A stretch of DNA of 64,000 nt from Rikenellaceae bacterium (GCA_902362705.1 CABIXK010000002.1:124001-188000), one strand, 5' to 3'. Shown: positions 28,078-37,688, counted from the stretch's first letter. Notes: a model not told the origin generated them from the sequence alone. Made by a program: numbers and translations.

Positions 28078-28953
28078 CTACTGCTGCCGCACGACCGACG
28101 CCTTGAAGGCCTGTCGGTACTCGCTCGGTGTGGTGCCCGTGCGCTTGCGGAAGACGCGGTTGAAGTTGGAGATGTTGTTGAAGCCGCACGAGTAGCAGAT
28201 CTCCGAGATCGTCTGCTCGGTTTCGATGATCATCTGCGCCGCACGGTCGATGCGGAAGCCGCTGAGGTAGTCCCAGAAGTTGTGGCGGGTGCGTGTCTTG
28301 AAGAAGCGGCTCACAGACGAGGGCGACATCCCCACGAGGCGCCCGATGTCCTCCAGCGCGATCTTGTGCCGGTAGTTCTGTTCGACGAACTGCACGATGC
28401 GGTTGATGCGGCGGCTGTGCGAGAAGCTGTGTTCGGTGTTCTGAAGCCCTATAGGCTCGATCGTCGCACGGTCGACCGAGGCCAGGTAGTTGAGGATCTC
28501 CAGAAAGAGCAGCGTCGCTTCGAACCCCTCGGTGCGGGGGAGGCGCAGCAGCCTGTCGCGCAGCGCAGTGGCAGTCTCTGCCGAGAACTTGAGTCCGGGG
28601 GCGGGCTGCGTCAGCAGGTCGCGGATCGGGTGCATCTGGTCCGTATCGAAGATGCCCCACTCGGGCAGCGTGCACGGAAACTGCACGACTACCACCTCGC
28701 ACCGCGTATCGCCGCTCTCGTCGCTGCGTTTGTAGCAGTGCAGCGTGTCGGGGTTCACCAGCACCAGATCGTGCTCGGTGAACTCCTCCGAAAGGTTGCC
28801 CAGAATGCGTTTGCCCCGCACGTTGAGCGTGAGATTCAGCTCGTAGTCTTTGTGGAAGTGCAGCGGGAAATCCATCTGGTTGTCGGGCCAGTAGTTGGCG
28901 ATGAACAGGTCGTGCTTGCCCAGCGGGGTGATCTCTTTGAGGATGTATTTCAT
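28078..28953 (-). CDS. AraC-family transcriptional regulator of the glycan locus
   Basis: The protein is 291 residues. An N-terminal cupin-like sensing domain (HFHKDYELNLTLNVRGKR, about residues 32-49) is followed by a C-terminal AraC double helix-turn-helix. The HTH region is marked by ALEDIGRLVGMSPSSVSRFFK and ISEICYSCGFNNISNFNRVFRKRTGTTPSEYR. It lies between the SusCD unit and GH92 and is divergent from GH92, so it is the likely activator of the locus. No hybrid two-component or ECF sigma gene is present. The start chosen gives MKYILKEITPLGKHD; an upstream ATG would add 11 basic residues. Confidence 0.9.
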   Translation of the reverse strand: MKYILKEITPLGKHDLFIANYWPDNQMDFPLHFHKDYELNLTLNVRGKRILGNLSEEFTEHDLVLVNPDTLHCYKRSDESGDTRCEVVVVQFPCTLPEWGIFDTDQMHPIRDLLTQPAPGLKFSAETATALRDRLLRLPRTEGFEATLLFLEILNYLASVDRATIEPIGLQNTEHSFSHSRRINRIVQFVEQNYRHKIALEDIGRLVGMSPSSVSRFFKTRTRHNFWDYLSGFRIDRAAQMIIETEQTISEICYSCGFNNISNFNRVFRKRTGTTPSEYRQAFKASVVRQQ

Positions 28954-28983
28954 GGGGATGTGCTTGCCGCGCTTCGCTTTACG

Positions 28984-28991
28984 CAAAAATA
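28984..28991 (-). promoter_or_regulatory. -7 promoter box for the AraC gene
   Basis: TATTTTTG on the minus strand matches TAnnTTTG and lies 30 bases upstream of the AraC ATG. A T-rich tract beyond it lies in the AraC-GH92 divergent gap. Confidence 0.5.
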
Positions 28992-29038
28992 GGATTTTTC
29001 GCCCTTTTTTTGCTATTTTCAGACAAAAATTTCGTTCG

Positions 29039-31324
29039 ATGATGACTCGTCCGACAATCCGTACCGCATCCGGGCTCTGGCTTGCCCTCTGCGGCCTTTG
29101 CGCGGCCTGCTCGCCGGAGCCGGTGGGCCGCTATGTCGATCCCAATATCGGCGGCGTGGCGCCGCTGCTGACCACCGTCGCGCCGCAGGTGCACCGGCCG
29201 CACGCCATGGTGCGCATCTATCCCGTGACCGAGCCGGGGCTGGAGGACCGCTACCTTTCCGACCGCATCTACGGCGTGGCGCTCAACATGCCGCGCTACC
29301 GCCAGGGCGTCGCGGGGAGCGTGATGCCCACGGCGGGGCCTCTGACCTTCGACCGCGACAGCTCCTCGTCGTGGTACGACCATGCGCTGGAGGAGCTCCA
29401 CCCCTGGTCGCACCGCGTGTGGCTGGAGGATTTCGCCGTTTCGGCCGAGTGGACCACCACCTGCCGGACGGCGCTCTACGCTTTCGACTTCACCGATCCG
29501 TGGCGCGATGCGAACGTCCTCTTCCGCCTGACGGCGCCGGGCCAGGTGCGCGTCGAGGAGCGCCGCATCGTCGCGGGGTGGGAGCAGGTGGACTATGCCC
29601 GGCAATACTTCTACGCCGTGGCCGATCGTCCCTTCGCGCGGGCGGGCACCGCCTCGCAGGGTGTGCTCTCGGAGGCGGCGTCGGCATCGGGCCCCGGTGT
29701 GGGGGCGTGGCTCTCGTCGCCCGGGGGCGGCGGGCCGGTCGTTTTCCGTGTCGGCATCTCCTTCATCAGCGAGGAGCAGGCGCGGGCCAACCTCGAGGCC
29801 GAGTGTGCGGCGCTGTCGTTCGGCGAGGCTAAGGAGCGGAGCCGCGCCGTGTGGGAGGAGTCCCTGGGCCGCATCCGCGTCGAGGGCGGCACGGAGCGCG
29901 AGCGGCGGATCTTCTATACGTCGCTCTATCGCACCGAGGAGCGCATGGTTGACTACTCGGAGGGCGGGCGCTATTACAGCGGCTTCGACCGCCGCGTGCA
30001 CGAGGACGAGCGCCCCTTCTGCTGCGACGACTGGGCCTGGGATACCTACCGTAACCTCCATGCGCTGGGGCTGCTTCTCGACCCTGCCCGCAAGGCCGAC
30101 GAGCTGCAGTCGTATGTCCGCATGTACGAGCAGTGGGGCTGGGTCCCGCAGTTCCCCCAGCTCACGGAGTGGGGCGGCGACTGGTTCGAAGGGGGCGGTC
30201 CCGACTGGCACGGCGAGCCGATGATCGGCAACCATGTCGCCTCGATCGCCGCCGAGGCGATCCGCAAGGGGGTCGTCGATTTCGATGTGGAGAGGCTCTA
30301 CGAAGGGCTGCGGAAGAATGCACTGGAAGGGACCCTGATTCCCTGGCGCGCGGGGACTGCGCGCGAGCCCGACCGCTTCTATGCCGAGTGCGGCTACTTT
30401 CCGGCGCTGGCGCCCGGCCAGGCGGAGCCCTACGACTATATCGATCACGGCTGGGAGAAGCGTCAGGCCGTCTCGGTGACGCTCGAGCAGAGCTACGACG
30501 ACTGGTGTCTGGCGCAGATCGCCCGCTACCTGGGGCGCGACGACGATTATCGGCTGCTGATGCGCCGCTCGCGCAACTATCTGAACCTTTGGAATCCCGC
30601 AATCGGGTATTTCGCCCCGAAGGACGAACGCGGCGCATGGATCGAGCCTTTCGATCCGCAGCTCTGTGACGGCTACGGTGCCCGCAGCTATTTTGCCGAA
30701 GTCAACGCCTGCGTGCACGTTTTCCACGTGCAGCACGACATCGAGCGGCTCGTCGCCCTCATGGGCGGCCCCGAAGCCTTCGTGCGGCGGATCGATGCGG
30801 CCTACAACGAGGGGGCTGCGATCGGGAAGTGGCGTTTCATGGGGCGTATGCCCGATGCCACGGGGCTGCAGGGGATGATTCCCGCGGGCAACGAGCCTGC
30901 GTTTCACATTCCGTGGCTCTATAACTACGCCGGCGCGGCGTGGAAGACCCAGCACCGCGTGCGGCAGGTCGCCGATCTGTGGTTCGACGACCGCCCTACG
31001 GGTCTGAGCGGCGACGAGGATGGCGGCGCGTTGGCGGCCTGGTATGTTTTCGCGGCCATGGGCTTCTATCCGGTCAATCCCGTCTCGGGCGAGTATGCTC
31101 TGAGTGCGCCCGTTTTCGAGCGGGTGGAGCTGGCGCTGCCCGGCGGCCGGAGCTTCGTCATCGAGGCCCCCGGGGCGTCAAAGCGCAACAAGTATATCCG
31201 CGAGGCGCGTCTCGAAGGGCGCAGGCTCGACCGTCCGTTCCTCACCCACGAGCAGATCGTCGCGGGCGGCACGCTGTCGCTGTCGCTCTGCGACCGCCCC
31301 TGTCCCGAGGCCTTCGGTCGGTAG
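29039..31324 (+). CDS. GH92 alpha-mannosidase, lipoprotein
   Basis: Calcium-dependent exo-alpha-mannosidase family that acts on alpha-1,2/1,3-linked mannose of N-glycans and yeast mannan by inversion. The 761-residue protein has a lipoprotein signal with Cys24 (CAACSPEP) and starts with the GH92 segment VDPNIGGVAPLLTT. The C-terminal half carries family blocks: CCDDWAWDTYRNLHAL, GNHVASIAAEAI, IPAGNEPAFHIPWLYNYAG and LSGDEDGGALAAWYVFAAMGFYPV. The GDED acids fit the family's calcium/base region. It probably faces the periplasm or cell surface. Two adjacent ATG codons (29039, 29042) are possible starts. The linkage preference cannot be called from sequence. Confidence 0.92.
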   Translation: MMTRPTIRTASGLWLALCGLCAACSPEPVGRYVDPNIGGVAPLLTTVAPQVHRPHAMVRIYPVTEPGLEDRYLSDRIYGVALNMPRYRQGVAGSVMPTAGPLTFDRDSSSSWYDHALEELHPWSHRVWLEDFAVSAEWTTTCRTALYAFDFTDPWRDANVLFRLTAPGQVRVEERRIVAGWEQVDYARQYFYAVADRPFARAGTASQGVLSEAASASGPGVGAWLSSPGGGGPVVFRVGISFISEEQARANLEAECAALSFGEAKERSRAVWEESLGRIRVEGGTERERRIFYTSLYRTEERMVDYSEGGRYYSGFDRRVHEDERPFCCDDWAWDTYRNLHALGLLLDPARKADELQSYVRMYEQWGWVPQFPQLTEWGGDWFEGGGPDWHGEPMIGNHVASIAAEAIRKGVVDFDVERLYEGLRKNALEGTLIPWRAGTAREPDRFYAECGYFPALAPGQAEPYDYIDHGWEKRQAVSVTLEQSYDDWCLAQIARYLGRDDDYRLLMRRSRNYLNLWNPAIGYFAPKDERGAWIEPFDPQLCDGYGARSYFAEVNACVHVFHVQHDIERLVALMGGPEAFVRRIDAAYNEGAAIGKWRFMGRMPDATGLQGMIPAGNEPAFHIPWLYNYAGAAWKTQHRVRQVADLWFDDRPTGLSGDEDGGALAAWYVFAAMGFYPVNPVSGEYALSAPVFERVELALPGGRSFVIEAPGASKRNKYIREARLEGRRLDRPFLTHEQIVAGGTLSLSLCDRPCPEAFGR

Positions 31325-31375
31325 CGGGGCGTTTTGCGCGCGGCGGGGGATGCGGTCGCGCGGCGAACGGGAAGG

Positions 31376-31407
31376 GGAGTTTCGGCCGAAACTCCTCCTC
31401 CCTTTTT
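31376..31407 (+). terminator. Intrinsic terminator of the GH92 gene
   Basis: A 20-bp palindrome GGAGTTTCGG / CCGAAACTCC (31376-31395) is followed by a C/T run and five T residues (31403-31407). Confidence 0.8.
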
Positions 31408-31461
31408 CGCCTTTCGGAGGCGTTTTTCGCCCCCGGGCGCGGCGGTTTCGGGTTTTATCAA

Positions 31462-31469
31462 TATCTTTG
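31462..31469 (+). promoter_or_regulatory. -7 promoter box for queD, adjacent to the ATG
   Basis: TATCTTTG ends only 6 bases before the queD ATG. Transcription should therefore start at or beside the start codon, giving a leaderless or nearly leaderless mRNA. Confidence 0.6.
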
Positions 31470-31475
31470 CCCTAT

Positions 31476-31925
31476 ATGGCAGTAATCAGATTGACCAAAG
31501 AGTTCTCGTTCGAGGCGGCGCACGCCCTGGACGGATACGACGGGCCGTGCCGCGAGATACACGGCCACTCCTATCGCCTCTTCGTCACGGTGAAGGGGCG
31601 CCCGTCGGCGTGCGACGACGACCCCAAGTGCGGCATGGTGATGGATTTCGGCGTGCTGAAGCGCATCGTCGCCGACGAGATCGTCTCGCGCCTCGACCAC
31701 GCTTTCGTGCTGCGGCGCGGCGCGGAGAACGACGCGCTGTGCGCAGCCCTCGAAGGGCGCTTCTCCAATATCGTCCGGGTCGACTACCAGCCCACGTGCG
31801 AGAACATGCTGGAGGATTTCGCCCGGCGCATCGCCGCGCGCCTGCCCCAGGGGGTGGCGCTCCACGCCCTGCGTCTGCACGAGACGGCGACCTCCTATGC
31901 CGAATGGCTGGCCGAAGACAATTAG
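31476..31925 (+). CDS. queD: 6-carboxy-5,6,7,8-tetrahydropterin synthase (QueD/PTPS family)
   Basis: Converts dihydroneopterin triphosphate to 6-carboxytetrahydropterin in queuosine synthesis. The protein is 149 residues. Zn-binding histidines are in SFEAAHAL and EIHGHSYRL, the catalytic Cys is likely the one in DDDPKCGMVMDFG, and C-terminal LHETATSYAEW carries the substrate-binding Glu. folE, which supplies the dihydroneopterin triphosphate, lies about 4 kb downstream on the other strand. It ends 7 bases before polA, so the two may be co-transcribed. Confidence 0.92.
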   Translation: MAVIRLTKEFSFEAAHALDGYDGPCREIHGHSYRLFVTVKGRPSACDDDPKCGMVMDFGVLKRIVADEIVSRLDHAFVLRRGAENDALCAALEGRFSNIVRVDYQPTCENMLEDFARRIAARLPQGVALHALRLHETATSYAEWLAEDN

Positions 31926-31932
31926 ACGACCT

Positions 31933-34812
31933 ATGAAGAAACTGTTTCTGGTCGACGCCTATGCGTTGATGTTCAAATACTACTACGCCTTCCTGGGACG
32001 CCCGATGCGCAACCGCGCGGGGATGAACACCTCGGTGGTGTTCGGCTTCGTGAAGTTCCTGCGCGACATCCTCAAGCGCGAGCGGCCCGACCTGCTGGGC
32101 GTGGCGTTCGATCCCAAGGGGGGCAGCTTCCGCCGCGAGATCTACCCCGAGTACAAGGCCAACCGCGCGGAGACGCCCGAGGACATCGTCCTATCGGTAC
32201 CCTACGTCAAGCGGGTGCTGGAGGCGATGTGCATCCCCGTGCTGGAGGTCGAGGGCTACGAGGCCGACGACGTGATCGGCACCCTCTCGCAGAAGGGGGT
32301 CGAGGCGGGCTACGAGGTCTTCATGGTGACCCCCGACAAGGACTACGGCCAGCTGGTGCGCGACCACTGCAAGATCTACAAGCAGAAGGGGGCCGACGGC
32401 TCGATCGAGATCGTCGACCGCGAGGCGATACGCCTCAAATACGGCATCGACGACCCGACGCTGGTGCGCGACATCCTGGCCCTGTGGGGAGATGCGTCGG
32501 ACAACATCCCCGGCGTGCCGGGCATCGGCGAAAAGAGCGCCTGCAAGCTGGTGGGCGAGTGGGGCACGGTGGAGAACATCCTCGACCACGCGGCCGAGAT
32601 CCGCGGCAAGCAGGGCGAGAAGATCGCTGCGTGGGGCGACCGCCTGCGGCTGGCCAAGCGGCTGACGACCATCTGCCTCGACGTGCCGATCTCGTTCCGC
32701 GCGGAGGAGCTCACGGTGTGCGAGCCGCGCATCGACGCGCTGCGCGCCCTCTTCGCCGAGCTCGACTTCCGCGCCTTCCTGGGCGATCTGGCCAACCTGG
32801 CGCCCGCCGAGGCGGAGAGCGACGCGCCCCGCCAGGAGGCGCAGACCCAGCTGGCGGAGATGGCCCGCGCCAAGTCGGCGGCTGCCAAGAAGGCCGCTCT
32901 GGCCGGGCAGGGCGATCTGTTCGCCGCGCCCGCGGCGGCCGCGGAGCCGTCGGAGGCCGTTGCCGACCTTTCGGAGCTGCCGGCCGAGGAGGAGCCGGAG
33001 CCGCTGCGGACGGCCCAGACCACCCCGCACGACTATCGTCTGGTCGAGAGCGCCGCCGAGCTGGAGCGGGTGGTGGCCGAGGTTGCGCGCTGCGAGGAGT
33101 TCTGCTTCGACACCGAGACCACGGGCTTCGATCTCTTCCGCGACCGCATCGTGGGGCTGTCGCTCGCCGTCGAGCCCCATGCGGCGTGGTACGTACCGTT
33201 CCCCGTGGAGCAGCAGGCCGAGTACGCCGCGATCCTCCGCCCGCTCTTCGAGAACGAGTCGACGGCCAAGATCGGCCAGAACATGAAGTTCGACATCGGG
33301 GTGCTGCACCGCCTGGGGATCGAGGTGCGGGGACCCAAGTACGACACGATGATCCTCCACTACCTGATCGATCCCGAGTCGCGCCACAACATGAACGCTC
33401 TGGCCGAGCGCTACCTCAACTACAAGCCCATCGAGATCGAGACCCTCATCGGCAAGGGGGCGCGGCAGCTGACCATGGACATGGTGGGGGCCGAGCGGGT
33501 GAAGGAGTATGCGGCCGAGGATGCCGACATCACGTTGCAGCTCAAGCGGGCGCTCTGGCCCGAGGTGGAGCGGCTGGGGCTCGCGGGCCTCTACTTCGAG
33601 ATCGAGGAGCCGATGATCGCCGTGCTGGCCGCGATCGAGCGCACGGGCGTGCGCATCGACTCGGCGGCGCTCAACGAATATGCCGTGGAGCTGAGCGGCA
33701 AGCTCGCCCGGCTCGAGGCCGAGGTGCGGGCCGAGGCGGGCGAACCGAACCTCAACATCAACTCCACGCGCCAGCTGGGCGAGGTGCTCTTCGCCCGCAT
33801 GCGCATCGCCGAGAAGCCCAAGATGACGCGCACGAAGCAGTTCTGCACCGACGAGGAGTACCTCCAGACCTTCGCCCGCAAGCACCGCATCGTCGACCTC
33901 ATACTCGAGTACCGCGGGGTGAAGAAGCTGCTGTCGACCTACGTCGAGGCGCTGCCCCAGCTGGTCAACCCCGCCACGGGGCGTATCCATACCTCCTTCA
34001 ACCAGGCCGTGACGGCCACCGGGCGCCTCTCGTCGGCCAACCCCAACCTGCAGAACATCCCCGTGCGCGACGAGCTGGGGCGCCGCATCCGCGAGGCCTT
34101 CATCCCCTCGGACGACGACCACGTGCTGCTCTCGGCCGACTACAGCCAGGTCGAGCTGCGGCTGATGGCCCACCTCTCGGGCGACGAGGCGCTCATCGCC
34201 GCCTTCGCTCACGGCGAGGACGTCCACGCCTCGACGGCCGCGCGTCTGTTCGGCAAGCCGATCGGGGAGGTGACCTCCGAAGAGCGGCGGCGGGCCAAGA
34301 CGGCCAACTTCGGCATCATCTACGGCATCTCGGCCTTCGGGCTGAGCCAGCGGCTGGAGATCCCGCGCAAGGAGGCCAAGGAGCTCATCGACGGTTACTT
34401 CGCGTCGTATCCCAAGGTGAGGGAGTATATGGAGCGTGTGGTCGAGGAGGCGCGCACGAAGGGCTACGTGTCGACGATCTTCGGCCGCCGCCGCTACTTG
34501 AACGACATCGCCTCGCGCAATGCCGTGGCGCGCGGTCTGGCCGAGCGCAACGCCGTGAACGCCCCCATCCAGGGCTCGGCGGCCGACATCATGAAGATCG
34601 CCATGATCGCCGTGGCGCGCCGCTTCGCCGAGGAGGGGATCCGCTCGCGGGTGATCCTCCAGGTCCACGACGAACTGGTCGTCGACACGCTGCGCGGCGA
34701 GCAGGAGCGGGTGGCGCAGATCGTCACCGAGTGCATGGAGCAGGCGGCGCAGCTGAGCGTGCGCCTCGCGGTCGACTACGGCGTGGGCAGCAACTGGCTG
34801 GAGGCGCACTGA
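31933..34812 (+). CDS. polA: DNA polymerase I
   Basis: The 959-residue protein has all three domains. The 5'-3' exonuclease (about residues 1-290) has FLVDAYALMF and the helix-hairpin-helix IPGVPGIGEKSA. An Ala/Glu-rich linker spans about 295-360. The 3'-5' exonuclease (about 365-545) keeps its acids: D393 and E395 in FDTETTGF, NMKFDIG and YAAEDADI. The polymerase (about 560-959) has motif A DYSQVELR (D736), motif B RRAKTANFGIIYG and motif C QVHDELVVD (D913). Proofreading should therefore be active, unlike in Taq polymerase. It follows queD closely and ends at a strong terminator. Confidence 0.97.
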   Translation: MKKLFLVDAYALMFKYYYAFLGRPMRNRAGMNTSVVFGFVKFLRDILKRERPDLLGVAFDPKGGSFRREIYPEYKANRAETPEDIVLSVPYVKRVLEAMCIPVLEVEGYEADDVIGTLSQKGVEAGYEVFMVTPDKDYGQLVRDHCKIYKQKGADGSIEIVDREAIRLKYGIDDPTLVRDILALWGDASDNIPGVPGIGEKSACKLVGEWGTVENILDHAAEIRGKQGEKIAAWGDRLRLAKRLTTICLDVPISFRAEELTVCEPRIDALRALFAELDFRAFLGDLANLAPAEAESDAPRQEAQTQLAEMARAKSAAAKKAALAGQGDLFAAPAAAAEPSEAVADLSELPAEEEPEPLRTAQTTPHDYRLVESAAELERVVAEVARCEEFCFDTETTGFDLFRDRIVGLSLAVEPHAAWYVPFPVEQQAEYAAILRPLFENESTAKIGQNMKFDIGVLHRLGIEVRGPKYDTMILHYLIDPESRHNMNALAERYLNYKPIEIETLIGKGARQLTMDMVGAERVKEYAAEDADITLQLKRALWPEVERLGLAGLYFEIEEPMIAVLAAIERTGVRIDSAALNEYAVELSGKLARLEAEVRAEAGEPNLNINSTRQLGEVLFARMRIAEKPKMTRTKQFCTDEEYLQTFARKHRIVDLILEYRGVKKLLSTYVEALPQLVNPATGRIHTSFNQAVTATGRLSSANPNLQNIPVRDELGRRIREAFIPSDDDHVLLSADYSQVELRLMAHLSGDEALIAAFAHGEDVHASTAARLFGKPIGEVTSEERRRAKTANFGIIYGISAFGLSQRLEIPRKEAKELIDGYFASYPKVREYMERVVEEARTKGYVSTIFGRRRYLNDIASRNAVARGLAERNAVNAPIQGSAADIMKIAMIAVARRFAEEGIRSRVILQVHDELVVDTLRGEQERVAQIVTECMEQAAQLSVRLAVDYGVGSNWLEAH

Positions 34813-34838
34813 CGCTTTGTCGGACCGCAATGAAAGAG

Positions 34839-34871
34839 CGACCGGCCTCCTCGGGGAAGCCGGTCGTTTTT
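34839..34871 (+). terminator. Intrinsic terminator of polA
   Basis: An 8-bp stem CGACCGGC / GCCGGTCG (34839-34846 with 34859-34866), with weaker inner pairing, is followed by TTTTT. Confidence 0.8.
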
Positions 34872-34890
34872 CGTTGCGGTCGGGGCGCTG

Positions 34891-35367
34891 CTACGGCAGC
34901 AGCTCGTCGCGGAGGCCGTCGATGTCGGGCACGGCCTGCCAGAGCGTGCCGTCGTCGGTGTAGTAGAGTTCGTACTCCTGCGCTCCGCGCTCGACATCGA
35001 GTGCATGGAGCGTGCCCCGGACGTGGTGGAGTATGCGCTCGACGTCGTCGATGCGCCAGGAGGCGTAGTCGCCCGTCTCGAAAGCTGTGCGCACCGCTTC
35101 GGGAAGCGCCGTGTAGTGGCTCTCCGTCTCGGTCATGTACCACTTGCCCGCGTTGTCGAACCACGCTTCGGTGTCGCTTCCCGCGTCGTCGAATTCGGCG
35201 ACGAGGTAGGAGGCGCGCCGCTCCCATTCGACGTCGACGGCCCGGGGGAACATCCCGGTGAAAGTGTGTCGTACTGCGTCGGGAGGCGTTATTGCGTCGT
35301 CGTCGCTGCATGCGGTCGCACCGGCGAAAAGAGCCAGCGCCAATAGTCGGATCATCGTTTGTTTCAT
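34891..35367 (-). CDS. Small lipoprotein with PepSY-like (BLIP-like) repeats
   Basis: The protein is 158 residues with a lipoprotein signal, Cys20 (GATACSDD). The rest resembles the PepSY-like domain common in Bacteroidetes envelope proteins. The pattern V-x-x-x-F-x-x-x-F-P-x-A-x-D-V-x-W-E is followed by YLVAEFDD and AWFDNAGKWYMTETE, with a second weaker repeat after about residue 85. It is probably periplasmic or surface-exposed. No partner gene indicates a specific role; it is encoded convergently with polA. Confidence 0.7.
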   Translation of the reverse strand: MKQTMIRLLALALFAGATACSDDDAITPPDAVRHTFTGMFPRAVDVEWERRASYLVAEFDDAGSDTEAWFDNAGKWYMTETESHYTALPEAVRTAFETGDYASWRIDDVERILHHVRGTLHALDVERGAQEYELYYTDDGTLWQAVPDIDGLRDELLP

Positions 35368-35415
35368 CGTGCGGTCGTTTTGTCGGTTTTCGAATTTGCA
35401 AATATTGTGCCGGGT

Positions 35416-36024
<609 letters not shown>

Positions 36025-36028
36025 GGCT

Positions 36029-36610
36029 CTATTTTTCGGTTGCGTGGAGGAATGCCGCCACCTGCCGCACGGCGCGCCCGCGGTGCGACGTGGCGTTCTT
36101 CTCGTCGGCGGTCATCTGGGCGAAGGTGCGGTCGAAGCCCTCGGGCCGGAACAGCGGGTCGTAGCCGAACCCTTCGTCGCCCGTCTCGTGTTCGATGATG
36201 CGCCCCCGGACGATCCCCTCGAAGAGGTGCTCCTCGCCGCCGAGGATCAGTGCGATGACCGTGCGGAAGCGGGCCCGGCGGTTTTGCTTGCCCGCGAGGT
36301 TCTGCAGCAGCAGGCGGTTGTTGGCCGCGAAGTCGTGGCCGTCGGTGGCGTAGCGCGCCGAGCGGACCCCCGGGGCGCCGTCGAGCGCCTCGACCTCGAG
36401 CCCCGTGTCGTCGGCGAAGCAGTCGAGGCCGGTGCGGGCGTGGAGGTAGCGCGCCTTCTGGAGTGCGTTGCCCTCGAGCGTGGGCTGCGTCTCGGGGATC
36501 TCCTCCGTGACGCCGCAGTCGCGGGGCGTGAGCAGCTCGAACGCGTCGCCCAGCACGGCCTGCACCTCGGAGAGCTTGTGGGCGTTGTTGGTGGCGAAAA
36601 GGATCTTCAT
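36029..36610 (-). CDS. rdgB: XTP/dITP (non-canonical purine NTP) pyrophosphatase
   Basis: Housecleaning enzyme of the HAM1/RdgB family that hydrolyses XTP, ITP and dITP to monophosphates. The protein is 193 residues. Family motifs are [11 protein letters not shown] at the N-terminus, [36 protein letters not shown] and the C-terminal [10 protein letters not shown]. The start ATG lies 5 bases after a -7 box, suggesting a leaderless transcript. The upstream in-frame extension belongs to another frame's gene and is not used. Confidence 0.95.
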   Translation of the reverse strand: MKILFATNNAHKLSEVQAVLGDAFELLTPRDCGVTEEIPETQPTLEGNALQKARYLHARTGLDCFADDTGLEVEALDGAPGVRSARYATDGHDFAANNRLLLQNLAGKQNRRARFRTVIALILGGEEHLFEGIVRGRIIEHETGDEGFGYDPLFRPEGFDRTFAQMTADEKNATSHRGRAVRQVAAFLHATEK

Positions 36611-36615
36611 GGGGG

Positions 36616-36623
36616 CAAAGGTA
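36616..36623 (-). promoter_or_regulatory. -7 promoter box for rdgB-folE, adjacent to the ATG
   Basis: TACCTTTG on the minus strand ends 5 bases before the rdgB ATG, predicting a leaderless or nearly leaderless transcript. Confidence 0.6.
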
Positions 36624-36651
36624 GGCAAAATTCGGGAGAAACGCTTCGCTT

Positions 36652-37137
36652 TCACGAGGATTTGCCGCTGTTGCCGAAGCCCTGCGCCGCGCAGAGGGCC
36701 GCGACGAGCTCGTCGCCTCGGTATTGCCGGCAGAGGGTGCCGCCTGCCAGGACGTGCAGTTCGTCGGCCATGTCGGCGAGCGTCAGCGGGCGGCGCGTGG
36801 CGACTATGAGGGTCGTGCCGCGGGGGCGCTCGGCCAGGAGCAGCCGCCGGGCTGTGCGCCGGGCCGCGGCGTCGAACCCCTCGACCGGCTCGTCGAGCAG
36901 TACCACGGCGGGGCTGCGGAGCAGGGCCGCGACGAGCGCGAGCTGCCGCCGGCGGGCGGGGCTCCACCCCTCGACGGGGGTGTCGAGCGGCAGGTCGAAC
37001 GCGCCGAGCAGCGCCGTCTTGCCCGCGCCGGCGGGACCCGCGAGCAGGTGCAGGGCCCCCTCGGCGAGGTGCATCGTCACGCCGTCGACGAGCGTGCGGT
37101 CGTCGGTGCGGAGGGTGAGCGCGTCAATCGTAATCAT
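36652..37137 (-). CDS. Very short ABC-type ATPase with degenerate motifs
   Basis: The protein is 161 residues, well short of the 200-250 usual for an ABC ATPase. Walker A (GPAGAGKT, about residues 34-41) and Walker B (AVVLLDEP) are intact. The LSGGQ signature is replaced by WSPAR, and the switch-loop His is missing (LIVATRRP). It overlaps the membrane-protein gene upstream by 14 bases. It may be a divergent export ATPase of a small lineage-specific transporter, or a partly degenerated one. The substrate is unknown. Confidence 0.7.
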   Translation of the reverse strand: MITIDALTLRTDDRTLVDGVTMHLAEGALHLLAGPAGAGKTALLGAFDLPLDTPVEGWSPARRRQLALVAALLRSPAVVLLDEPVEGFDAAARRTARRLLLAERPRGTTLIVATRRPLTLADMADELHVLAGGTLCRQYRGDELVAALCAAQGFGNSGKSS

Positions 37138-37684
37138 AAAGATAGCGGTCGAGGTTGCGTTCGGCGGCGAGGGCGTAGGTCACCGTGAGCCACAGCGTCA
37201 GGGGCAGCAGGGGCGGCAGGAGCACGCCCGCCGCGCCCCACCGCTCGGCCTGCGACGCGCCTGCCGAGGGGCTGCACGGGTCGTAGCGGGCGTACTTGGC
37301 CAGCACGGCATAGGCCAGCGCCAGCGCCGCGAGGGGCGCCCAGGCGGCGGCGATCCAGGCCGTGCGGGGGTGGAAAACCGCGGCCACGAGGGCTGCGGGG
37401 AGCGTGAGGGCGAAGTAGTTGCGCCAGGCGGCGAGGATCTTGCGGGTGAGCAGGCGCGAGGCGCCCATGCGGGGGAGGGCCAGCAGCGCCGGGTCTTCGT
37501 GGCGGCGGTAGAGGCCGCGGCAGGCGACAGCGGCCAGCAGCAGCGCCCCGAAGGGGAGGTAGGGCACGGGGGTGCAGAGCAGCAGCGCGGCGGCGACGGA
37601 TGCCGCGGCGGCGCGATGGCGGCGCAGGGCGCCGGTCCACTCGGGCGAGTAGCCCAGGAGGCGGAGGAGCGAGGGGCGGGTCAT
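37124..37684 (-). CDS. Hydrophobic membrane protein, probable partner of the mini ABC ATPase
   Basis: The protein is 186 residues with about four to five hydrophobic segments (residues 27-55, 92-107, 110-130, 150-172). It has no recognised domain. Its 3' end overlaps the mini ABC ATPase gene, and its start lies 4 bases after the stop of the HAD gene, so all three look like one transcript. A two-gene ATPase/permease pair is the simplest reading. Overlap and hydrophobicity are the only evidence for a transport role. Confidence 0.65.
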   Translation of the reverse strand: MTRPSLLRLLGYSPEWTGALRRHRAAAASVAAALLLCTPVPYLPFGALLLAAVACRGLYRRHEDPALLALPRMGASRLLTRKILAAWRNYFALTLPAALVAAVFHPRTAWIAAAWAPLAALALAYAVLAKYARYDPCSPSAGASQAERWGAAGVLLPPLLPLTLWLTVTYALAAERNLDRYLYDYD

Positions 37685-37688
37685 GTCG

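Noticed and set aside
32191-34830. 879-codon open frame antisense to polA
   Set aside because: polA motifs are all intact on the plus strand. The antisense product is low-complexity Arg/Leu/His/Asp.
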